Below, one piece after another: positions 8,830 through 14,404 of a stretch of DNA of 14,760 bases. Position numbers and translations under genes: made by a program. This stretch comes from DATDOO01 sp035293245 (GTDB lineage Bacteria; Pseudomonadota; Gammaproteobacteria; Methylococcales; Methylococcaceae), in NCBI GenBank assembly GCA_035293245.1, contig DATDOO010000042.1, forward strand, positions 1 to 14,760. Reading direction: 5' to 3'. The notes below the pieces were generated by a model. That model saw only the letters and a program-made list of their open reading frames with translations, did not search any database and was not told the origin of the DNA. Position 1 is the first letter of the stretch, and each line of letters opens with the position of its first letter.

Positions 8830-8988
8830 GTAGGGTGGGTTAGGCGCGCCAAGCTGTGGCTTTGCAGAATGCGACGGCATCGATGCGCGCCGTAACCCAC
8901 CGTCCGGCGCCGTCCGGTGGGTTACGGCGCGCGTTAAGGCCAATTGCACGTTAACGCTCCCGGTTTTGCGCGCCTAACCCACCCTACA
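8830..8988. repeat. Palindromic repeat, GTAGGGTGGGTTA family, copy 3 (nifK-nifT spacer)
   Basis: This 159 bp copy is the most regular of the three. Its ends are GTAGGGTGGGTTAGGCGCGC and GCGCGCCTAACCCACCCTAC. In the middle is an 18 bp perfect inverted repeat, GCGCGCCGTAACCCACCG with CGGTGGGTTACGGCGCGC. It is flanked on the left by an A-rich run (AAAAAAC), much like copies 1 and 2, and on the right by T, so the three share boundary context. It lies between nifK and nifT inside what is otherwise a nif operon, and would form a very stable RNA structure. Confidence 0.87.
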
Positions 8989-9051
8989 TTGGAAAGTCGT
9001 TTGTAGGCCGGCCAATACAAGGCGTGCCCACCGAATTCACTGGAGACCCCC

Positions 9052-9276
9052 ATGCCCGAAGTCATGATCCGCAAAGACGCCAGCGACAAGCTGATCTTCT
9101 ACATCCCGAAAAAGGATCTGGAAGAAGTCATCGCTACGCTGGAATTCGACAGTCCCGACAAGTGGGGCGGGCTGGTCACCCTGTCCGACGGCCAGCATTT
9201 CCACATCGACCCGCTCGATGCGCCTCCCAAGCTTCCCATTACCCTGCGCGCCAGGCGCGCCGCACCGGAGACCTGA
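9052..9276 (+). CDS. nifT: NifT/FixU family protein
   Basis: This 74-residue protein starts with MPEVMIRKD and contains KKDLEEVIATLE, WGG, VTLSDG and a C-terminal P-LPITLRAR segment, all diagnostic of NifT/FixU. It is small, soluble and cysteine-free. NifT lies after nifK in many nif operons. A role in maturing the MoFe protein has been suggested, but mutants usually show little effect, so the molecular function is unknown. The ATG has GGAG six bases upstream. Its stop is one base from the ferredoxin start, so the two are tightly coupled. Its own leader, after the repeat, has no convincing sigma-54 promoter, so expression is probably by read-through from nifHDK. Confidence 0.93.
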   Translation: MPEVMIRKDASDKLIFYIPKKDLEEVIATLEFDSPDKWGGLVTLSDGQHFHIDPLDAPPKLPITLRARRAAPET

Positions 9277-9277
9277 C

Positions 9278-9478
9278 ATGGCCATGTTTATCGTTGCCGA
9301 CGAATGTATTTCCTGTGGCGATTGCGAACCGGTCTGCCCGACCAACGCCATCACCGAAGCCAAGACCACCTTCAAGATCGACAAGACCACCTGCACCGAG
9401 TGCGAAGGCGTCTACAAGAAGCCCAAGTGCGTCACGGTCTGCCCGGTGGACGGCTGCATCATCAAATTGGCCGCCTGA
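9278..9478 (+). CDS. 2[4Fe-4S] ferredoxin, nif-associated (FdxN/YfhL-like)
   Basis: This 66-residue protein has two cluster motifs. The first is Cys10-x2-Cys13-x2-Cys16-x3-Cys20-Pro. The second has the wider spacing Cys39-x2-Cys42-x8-Cys51-x3-Cys55-Pro, with a further Cys60 near the C-terminus. The eight-residue insertion in the second motif is typical of the Allochromatium/YfhL type of bacterial ferredoxin, a group that includes nif-linked FdxN proteins of very low potential. It may carry electrons to NifH, with Rnf as a candidate reductant, or serve NifB and cofactor synthesis. It lies one base after nifT with GGAG in the nifT end, so it belongs to the same operon. The fold and cluster content are clear; the exact partner is inferred. 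Confidence 0.92.
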   Translation: MAMFIVADECISCGDCEPVCPTNAITEAKTTFKIDKTTCTECEGVYKKPKCVTVCPVDGCIIKLAA

Positions 9479-9499
9479 AGCAACATTGACTCGCATGAT

Positions 9500-9530
9500 C
9501 ATCGTTCCGGCAGGGAATGCCGGAACGATG
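9500..9530 (+). other. Perfect 13 bp stem-loop between the ferredoxin and nafY genes
   Basis: The stem is CATCGTTCCGGCA paired with TGCCGGAACGATG around a 5-base loop, GGGAA. No T-run follows, so it is not a standard intrinsic terminator. It lies 21 bases after the ferredoxin stop and 32 bases before the nafY start. It may set transcript ends between the two genes. Confidence 0.65.
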
Positions 9531-9562
9531 CAATGGCCTATTTCATACGCCGGAGACCACCC

Positions 9563-10309
9563 ATGACCGCACCATCCCCTGCTTCCCTTTCCCGCGAAAT
9601 GGCCTTGCGCGTCGGGCTGGCGGCCCGGACCCTGCCCGACGTCGCACCCAAGCAACTGCTCGCCGTGCTCCTGGACAAACTGGGTTCCCCGCTCACCGAG
9701 GACAAACTGGGCGCCGTTACGGTCGACCAGCTTAAATCCGCGCTTACTCAAGCGGATGGCGTGGAGTCCGACCAGATCCAGGGCCCGGCCGCCATCCCCC
9801 AACTCAAGGAAGCCGTGCGCTACCTGTGGGGCGAAATCGGCGCCGGCAACGACTTGCCGGAACCCGAATCCTATGCCGACGGCGACCTGCCCGACTCCAT
9901 CCGCGTGGCCGTCGCCTCCAACGACGGCGAGCAAGCCGACGGCCATTTCGGTTCCTGCCAGCGCTTCCTCGTCTACCAGGTGTCCAAAAGCGAAGCGCGC
10001 CTCATCGCCTTGCGTTCGACCCTGGGTTCTGACCAGGCGGAGGACCGCAACGTCGCCCGCGCCGGCCTCATCGCCGATTGCCAGATCGTTTACGTGGTCT
10101 CCATCGGCGGTCCGGCCGCCGCCAAAGTCATCCGCGCCGGCGTTTTTCCCGTCAAATTGAAAGGCGAAGAACCGGCCCGTGCCGTCATCGCCAAACTAAA
10201 GGACGTGCTGGCCGGATCGCCGCCGCCCTGGCTGGCCAAGATCATGGGCGTCTCCGCCGAACAACGGGTGCGTTTCCAAACGGAAGAAGAAGAGGACTGG
10301 GCCGCATGA
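9563..10309 (+). CDS. nafY: NifY/NafY family nitrogenase accessory protein (FeMo-co/apo-NifDK binding)
   Basis: This 248-residue protein has two parts, as in Azotobacter NafY (about 243 residues). The N-terminal helical domain (about 5-92) resembles the part of NafY that binds apo-MoFe protein. The C-terminal NifX/NifB-C-like domain (about 112-235) opens with IRVAVASND and carries HFGSCQRFLVYQV. His128 in that motif corresponds to the FeMo-co-binding histidine of NafY. In the family it chaperones apo-NifDK or delivers FeMo-co. The start at 9563 was picked for its GGAG eight bases upstream; an in-frame ATG at 9533 abuts the hairpin and adds a basic, unconserved tail. The position after nifT would also fit the name NifY, which is homologous. 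The stop overlaps the next gene (ATGA). Confidence 0.88.
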   Translation: MTAPSPASLSREMALRVGLAARTLPDVAPKQLLAVLLDKLGSPLTEDKLGAVTVDQLKSALTQADGVESDQIQGPAAIPQLKEAVRYLWGEIGAGNDLPEPESYADGDLPDSIRVAVASNDGEQADGHFGSCQRFLVYQVSKSEARLIALRSTLGSDQAEDRNVARAGLIADCQIVYVVSIGGPAAAKVIRAGVFPVKLKGEEPARAVIAKLKDVLAGSPPPWLAKIMGVSAEQRVRFQTEEEEDWAA

Positions 10310-10572
10310 TTGCCGAAGAAACACTGCAACAGGTGGCTGAAACCGTGCTGCGCACCGGCGTTGACGAAGCCGTGCTGGGAGAATTGCGCCAAGGCTTTCC
10401 CGGCGTGCATTTCAGCTATTGCATGGACGACGACGTGGGCAAGGCCAAGCCGGTGCTGGAACAGCCCGGCTTCAATCTGTATCTGGTGGACAGCCGCGAC
10501 CACTGCCTCAAACTCACGAACGATGCCGCCGTTGCCACCGGGGTGCTGGTGGCGGAAGTGATCGAAGAATGA
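10306..10572 (+). CDS. Small nif-cluster protein of unknown function (DUF6129-like)
   Basis: This 88-residue acidic protein starts at an ATG overlapping the nafY stop (ATGA), so translation is coupled. It has an N-terminal helix-like stretch (about 1-30), the motif FPGVHFSYCMDDDVG (31-45), then a hydrophobic NLYLVDSRDHC and an alternating Ala/Val end. It has two cysteines (39 and 67), no obvious metal motif and no membrane segment. It resembles the short proteins called DUF6129 that occur in nif clusters after nafY/nifY, but I assign that family from memory with moderate confidence. Sharing an operon with cofactor-handling genes suggests an accessory role in nitrogenase assembly or electron supply. 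No biochemical function can be read from the sequence. Confidence 0.75.
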   Translation: MIAEETLQQVAETVLRTGVDEAVLGELRQGFPGVHFSYCMDDDVGKAKPVLEQPGFNLYLVDSRDHCLKLTNDAAVATGVLVAEVIEE

Positions 10573-10585
10573 CCGGGAGCCGGCC

Positions 10586-11554
10586 ATGACCGCAAGCCAG
10601 ACGACCCAGCCGGTGGACGGGCAACGCCTCGCCCGGCTATGCAAAGACAGCGTTCCCGGAACCGACGACGGTGCGCTGATCGCCGGTTTGCAGTCCGCCT
10701 ACCAGGACGTCCCCACCCGCCTGGCGCGGGTCGGCCAGGAGTGGTACCGGCTGGGCGGGGTCATCGACCGCCAGGGCAACCACGTGGCCCACGACTTGAT
10801 GGAATGGTCGGATCGCGCCTACCTGGAATGCGGCCAGAACCTGAAAACCCTGGTGCAGCACTGCCGCGAACAGCGGCTGATCGCCACCCGGCACCGGGGC
10901 GTCACCCTGTACGTCACGGTCAGGAGTGGCGCCAAGGCCGAGGAATTTATTCAGATCGAGATCGACCGCAGCCAGGAACTGGCCGACCGTTACGTGGCCG
11001 ATCCGGAAGCCATGCCCCATGACCTGGAAGAGCTGATCGATCCCCTGGAACCGGCGGCGGTCAACCCCTATGCCGTGGCCCCGCCGCGCTACATTTACCG
11101 GCGCAAGACCGACGTCGCCTTGTTCATGCAGGAGCTGTCCCTGCACCGCGCCGAGCCCCATCCCGCCCAGCGTTTCATGCAGGACTGGAACGCCGGGAGC
11201 GCCTCCCAGGGTGAAAAAGCCTTCTGCGACATCTGGACCCTGCGCCTTTACCAGCACAGAGGTCGCCACGGCGAGCAAGTCATGAACGTGGAAGTGGTGT
11301 CGGCCGCCGCCTGGCCCGCCCACCTGGCCAACGTGGCCGGGCTCAAGGGCAAGCCCCTGGCCAACCTCCTGGCCCATTTCGACGCCGACGCCGGCTATCC
11401 CTTCGCCTGGTTTTTCCACATGGTGAAGGGCAGGGGGGTCTCGCCCCATGTGGGCGAACGGGTGCATCAAGACTTGAGCAAGGATTACGCCTATCTGCCG
11501 GCCCGCGATGCCGCCGTGTTGCAGAGGTGGATCGAGAATCCTTATTGCGCCTGA
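10586..11554 (+). CDS. Hypothetical protein at the end of the nif operon
   Basis: I do not recognise this 322-residue soluble protein. It has no signal peptide or membrane segment and five scattered cysteines (19, 82, 93, 214, 321) without a cluster motif. Visible blocks are an N-terminal helical region with WYRLGG and HDLMEWSD (50-76), a beta-like stretch GVTLYVTVRSG followed by FIQIEIDRSQEL (105-133), and a proline-rich linker (about 151-170). A C-terminal half follows, rich in aromatic residues, with KAFCDIWTLRLYQHRG and GYPFAWFFHMVKGRGVSPH. The ATG lies 13 bases after the 88-residue gene with GGAG upstream, so it is almost surely co-transcribed with nif genes. Codon use looks like the neighbours, so recent transfer is not indicated. 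The reading frame is real; the function is unknown. Confidence 0.85.
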   Translation: MTASQTTQPVDGQRLARLCKDSVPGTDDGALIAGLQSAYQDVPTRLARVGQEWYRLGGVIDRQGNHVAHDLMEWSDRAYLECGQNLKTLVQHCREQRLIATRHRGVTLYVTVRSGAKAEEFIQIEIDRSQELADRYVADPEAMPHDLEELIDPLEPAAVNPYAVAPPRYIYRRKTDVALFMQELSLHRAEPHPAQRFMQDWNAGSASQGEKAFCDIWTLRLYQHRGRHGEQVMNVEVVSAAAWPAHLANVAGLKGKPLANLLAHFDADAGYPFAWFFHMVKGRGVSPHVGERVHQDLSKDYAYLPARDAAVLQRWIENPYCA

Positions 11555-11598
11555 AGCCGGATGGTTCGTCCCTGATTCCGGCTGTATCGTCGGCGCCG

Positions 11599-11704
11599 TT
11601 CAACCACCCCCGCCCTTCGGGCGACCCCTCCTTGGAAAGGAGGGGAGGCCAAAAAATCCCCTCCTTTCCAAGGAGGGGCGGCGCGTAGCGCCGGGGTGGT
11701 TGAA
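11599..11704. repeat. Palindromic repeat of a second family (CCCCTCCTTGGAAAGGAGGGG type)
   Basis: This 106 bp element has 12 bp perfect inverted ends, TTCAACCACCCC and GGGGTGGTTGAA. Within it are a small hairpin GCCCTTCGGGC, a left palindrome CCCCTCCTTGGAAAGGAGGGG without its last G, and a right palindrome TCCCCTCCTTTCCAAGGAGG, separated by an A-run, then GGCGCGTAGCGCC. It is noncoding and lies between the nif operon and the oxidase genes. It may end the nif transcript through structure, though no T-run follows. The remainder of the 283 bp spacer is described under the dyad at 11772-11801. Confidence 0.82.
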
Positions 11705-11771
11705 TAGTGCCACGGAGCCATTCGCTCCTCAATTTTCCCGGCTCTACCTGCGGCTTGCTTTTCCCCCATCC

Positions 11772-11801
11772 CCGGAGCAAACTCCGGAACAGTCGGTTCC
11801 G
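11772..11801. other. Two overlapping dyads upstream of the oxidase genes
   Basis: CCGGAG-N4-CTCCGG (11772-11787) and CGGAAC-N5-GTTCCG (11785-11801) share three bases, so only one can form at a time. They lie 36 bases before the subunit IIa ATG, in the likely leader or operator of the oxidase operon. No convincing sigma-70, sigma-54 or FNR/Anr site could be picked out around them. Confidence 0.4.
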
Positions 11802-11837
11802 ATACCTTAAGAATCAACAACAAAGGGAGGGAGCGTC

Positions 11838-11987
11838 ATGGCCGTCGATAAGAAGAAATCCGGCAGTTCCGAGGAATTTTCGCCCGTGGGAACCTGGGCG
11901 TTGATGTGTCTGGTCGTCACCGCCATGGCGGCGGCCTGGCTCTTTCTGTACTTCGGCGTGTTCCTGCCGCGCGGCGCGATCCACTGA
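11838..11987 (+). CDS. Subunit IIa-like small membrane protein of ba3-type cytochrome c oxidase
   Basis: This 49-residue ORF is preceded by a strong purine-rich ribosome site (GGGAGGGAG, 11825-11833). It consists of a charged, Lys/Ser/Glu-rich N-terminus (1-15) and a single transmembrane helix (about 19-44, WALMCLVVTAMAAAWLFLYF), then a short basic end. It lies 9 bases before the CuA subunit and two genes before subunit I. In family-B (ba3) oxidases a one-helix subunit IIa fills the place of the missing first helix of subunit II, and its gene is often first in the operon. Length, topology and position all fit. It has no catalytic residues. Identity rests on context more than on sequence motifs. 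Confidence 0.78.
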   Translation: MAVDKKKSGSSEEFSPVGTWALMCLVVTAMAAAWLFLYFGVFLPRGAIH

Positions 11988-11996
11988 GGGGGCGCC

Positions 11997-12512
11997 ATGC
12001 ACATCGATCCTCTGGAGAGAAAGTGGCTCTATGTAGCCTCCGGCGTCGTCGCCCTGTTCCTGGGCGCGATTTTTTACACCGCCTTCGTTCATAACATCCA
12101 TCCGCCGGGCGGCATGGAAGTCGTCGACTCGGCCTCCCTGCACATCAATCCGGAATTCGCGGAAGCGAACCTGGGGGTCAAATCCCAAGCGGACGGCAGC
12201 CTGCGCGTCACCCTGGTGGCGGCCCGCTACGGCTTCTATCCCCGCGACATCCGCGTTCCCGCCGGCACGCCCATCACCTTCCGCATCGCCAGCGCCGACG
12301 TGCTGCACGGGGTGCACGTGCCTATGACCAACCTGAGCACCATGATCGTGCCGGGCTACATCTCCACCGTGACCACCGAGTTTCCCAAGCCGGGGGAGTA
12401 CCCCATGCTGTGCAATGAATACTGCGGCATGGGCCACGACCACATGTGGAGCCGCGTGACCGTGGTGGCGCGGGAATACTGGCCCGAACAACAAACCGGC
12501 AAGGGGAAGTAA
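11997..12512 (+). CDS. Cytochrome c oxidase subunit II, ba3-type, CuA-binding
   Basis: This 171-residue protein has one N-terminal transmembrane helix (about 11-31) and a periplasmic cupredoxin domain. The CuA ligands are all present: His104 in DVLHGVHV, then Cys139, Cys143, His147 and Met150 in CNEYCGMGHDHM, with Glu141 between. The spacing and the single helix match Thermus ba3 subunit II (His114, Cys149, Cys153, His157, Met160). CuA takes electrons from cytochrome c and passes them to the haem in subunit I. GAGGGGG lies about five bases before the ATG. The gene is three bases from subunit I, so the two are translated together. The strong match to the family B pattern makes an aa3-type subunit II, which has two helices, unlikely. 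Confidence 0.95.
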   Translation: MHIDPLERKWLYVASGVVALFLGAIFYTAFVHNIHPPGGMEVVDSASLHINPEFAEANLGVKSQADGSLRVTLVAARYGFYPRDIRVPAGTPITFRIASADVLHGVHVPMTNLSTMIVPGYISTVTTEFPKPGEYPMLCNEYCGMGHDHMWSRVTVVAREYWPEQQTGKGK

Positions 12513-12515
12513 CCC

Positions 12516-14135
12516 ATGGACAACGAAGTCAAAAAACTCGCCTTGACCCATTTCTGGGTCTCCTTCGGTTCCTTCGGCCTGGCCTGCGTGCTTGGCGTCT
12601 ACCAGGTGCTGGAGCGCAGCGGCTTCATCCCGGCCATCCAGTCGCCGGAAGTGTATTTCGCCTCGGTGAGCACCCACGGCGTGCTCATGGCCTTCGTGCT
12701 GACCACGTTCTTCGTCATGGGCTTCGGTTACGTGGTGGCCGTCTCCAGTCTGAAAACGCCCCTGTGGAGTCCGAAACTGGCCTGGACCGGCTTCTGGATT
12801 TCCGCCGTCGGCGTGGTGCTGGCGGCGATTCCGCTGCTGATCGGCAAGGCCTCGGTGCTGTACACCTTCTACCCGCCGGTGCAGGCCAATCTGCTCTTTT
12901 ACATCGGCGCGGCGCTGCTGGTGGTGGGCTCGTGGTTCTGGGCGGTCATCATGATCGTCATGTTCGCCGGCTGGAAAAACGCCCATCCCGGCGAAACCGT
13001 GCCGCTGCCCATGTTCGCCACCACCGCCAACGCCGTTTTGTGGCTGTGGACCAGCGTCGGCGTCGCCCTGGAAGTGGTGTTCCAACTGATTCCCTGGGCC
13101 CTTGGTTTGACTGATAGCATCGATCCAGGCCTGGCGCGCACCCTGTTCGCCTGGACCCTGCACCCCATCGTCTATTTCTGGCTGCTTCCCGCCTACATCG
13201 CCTTGTACAGCTTCGTGCCCAGGGCCGCCGGCGGCAAGCTGTTCAGCCACGGTCTGGCCCGCGCGGCTTTCGTCATGCTGCTGGTGCTGGCGCTGCCCAT
13301 CGGCTTCCATCACCTGTACATGGACCCGGAGCAGGGAGCCGGCTACAAGCTGTCCCACGCGGTCGGCACTTTCCTGGTGGCCCTGCCCACCCTGGTGACC
13401 GGCTTTACCGTGGTGGCGTCCATGGAAATGGCGGGACGGGCGCGGGGCGGCGCCGGCCTGTTCGGCTGGATCGGCGCCCTGCCGTGGCGCAACCCGGTGG
13501 TGCTGGCGGCCATTCTGGCCTTCCTGATGCTCATCGCCGGCGGCTTCGGCGGCATCGTCAACGCCAGCTACGCCATGAACGCCATGGTACACAACACCGC
13601 CTGGGTGCCCGGCCATTTCCACCTCATGTTCGGCGGCACCACGGTCATGCTGTACATGGCGGTGGCCTACCACGTCTGGCCCAAGCTCACCGGCCGCGCC
13701 TTCGCTTCCGCCGACAAGCCCCTGATCCAGCTCTGGAGCTGGTTCATCGGCATGGTGGTGCTGTCCTCGCCCTGGCACATCCTGGGCCTGCTCGGCCAGC
13801 CGCGGCGCATTTCCAGCGTCACCTACAACAGCCTGCTGACCCTGGCCTGGGACCCTTACGAACTGGTCATGATCATCGGAGGTTTCATTCTGCTGTTCTC
13901 AGGCTTGCTGTTCCTGCACATTCTGGGTAAGGCGCAGCGCCAGGGTGCGCCGCAAAAGGACGACGAGATCGAATACGCCGAATACCGGGACGCGCAGCCG
14001 GCGGTGCATCCGCTCCTCAACGGCTTTGCCGTGTGGAACGTGCTCATCTTCGGCCTGATGCTCGCGAACTATGGCCAGCCCATCGCCCAGTTTTTCCTGA
14101 ACCAAACGTTCGGCTCTGTCGCTTGGGGGTATTGA
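12516..14135 (+). CDS. Cytochrome c oxidase subunit I, ba3-type (family B haem-copper oxidase)
   Basis: This 539-residue polytopic protein, with about 13 transmembrane segments, carries the full set of haem and copper ligands. These are His54 (STHGVLMAF) for the low-spin haem, and His216 with Tyr220 in WTLHPIVYFW for CuB and the cross-linked tyrosine. His265-His266 (GFHHLYMDP) also bind CuB. His367 (PGHFH) binds the active-site haem and His369 is the second low-spin ligand. Spacing between ligands agrees with Thermus ba3 (for example 101 residues from the second HH histidine to the haem a3 histidine). It reduces O2 to water and pumps protons, with family-B enzymes favoured at low oxygen. The gene ends two bases before the next possible ATG. 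It is not a ccoN-type cbb3 subunit, since the CuA subunit is adjacent. Confidence 0.96.
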   Translation: MDNEVKKLALTHFWVSFGSFGLACVLGVYQVLERSGFIPAIQSPEVYFASVSTHGVLMAFVLTTFFVMGFGYVVAVSSLKTPLWSPKLAWTGFWISAVGVVLAAIPLLIGKASVLYTFYPPVQANLLFYIGAALLVVGSWFWAVIMIVMFAGWKNAHPGETVPLPMFATTANAVLWLWTSVGVALEVVFQLIPWALGLTDSIDPGLARTLFAWTLHPIVYFWLLPAYIALYSFVPRAAGGKLFSHGLARAAFVMLLVLALPIGFHHLYMDPEQGAGYKLSHAVGTFLVALPTLVTGFTVVASMEMAGRARGGAGLFGWIGALPWRNPVVLAAILAFLMLIAGGFGGIVNASYAMNAMVHNTAWVPGHFHLMFGGTTVMLYMAVAYHVWPKLTGRAFASADKPLIQLWSWFIGMVVLSSPWHILGLLGQPRRISSVTYNSLLTLAWDPYELVMIIGGFILLFSGLLFLHILGKAQRQGAPQKDDEIEYAEYRDAQPAVHPLLNGFAVWNVLIFGLMLANYGQPIAQFFLNQTFGSVAWGY

Positions 14136-14219
14136 AAATGAACAAGGGAAAATCGGATTGGCAAGAATGTTCAACCGGCTCGGAAACGGCCAACTGTTCC
14201 CCCGCCATGCGGGTGATGG

Positions 14220-14404
14220 CCAGGGTTAACGCCGTCGAATCAAGCACCGCGCCGGACTTTCTGGTCCCTTCCCTCCACGGGGGAAGGTTAGGATGGGGGC
14301 GATCGAATGAACCGGCCGCAACCTTTTCAGATCGCCCCCACCTGTCCTCCCCCGTTGGGGGAGGGACCCACACCGAAGCTTCATCGCTTGATTCAACAGC
14401 CTGG
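14220..14404. repeat. Nested inverted-repeat element, third family, between coxA and the cytochrome c gene
   Basis: The core (14263-14368) has imperfect inverted arms of about 40 bp, beginning GGTCCCTTCCCTCC on the left and ending GGGGGAGGGACC on the right. Both run inward to matching GGGGGCGATC and GATCGCCCCC. Outside the core are a second pair, GAATCAAGC (14237-14245) and GCTTGATTC (14386-14394), and CCAGG/CCTGG at the extreme ends. There is no coding content of its own, but one plus-strand frame stays open right through it. It fits a MITE-like insertion. It separates the predicted cytochrome start from the end of subunit I; the stretch 14136-14219 shows nothing else clear. Confidence 0.65.

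Noticed and set aside
4218..8988. CRISPR array or tandem repeat interpretation of the GTAGGGTGGGTTA elements
   Set aside because: Copies are far apart, differ in length and are palindromic with inverted ends; there are no regular spacers and no cas genes.
9001..9020. TTGTA-N10-TACAA palindrome before nifT, considered as a NifA enhancer
   Set aside because: TGT and ACA are 12 bases apart instead of 10, and no sigma-54 promoter with correct GG/GC spacing follows before nifT. It might bind another regulator, but there is no support.
11814..13778. 654-codon minus-strand frame opposite the oxidase genes
   Set aside because: Very rich in His, Gly and Gln with no motif, and it fully overlaps three genes with complete ligand sets on the plus strand.
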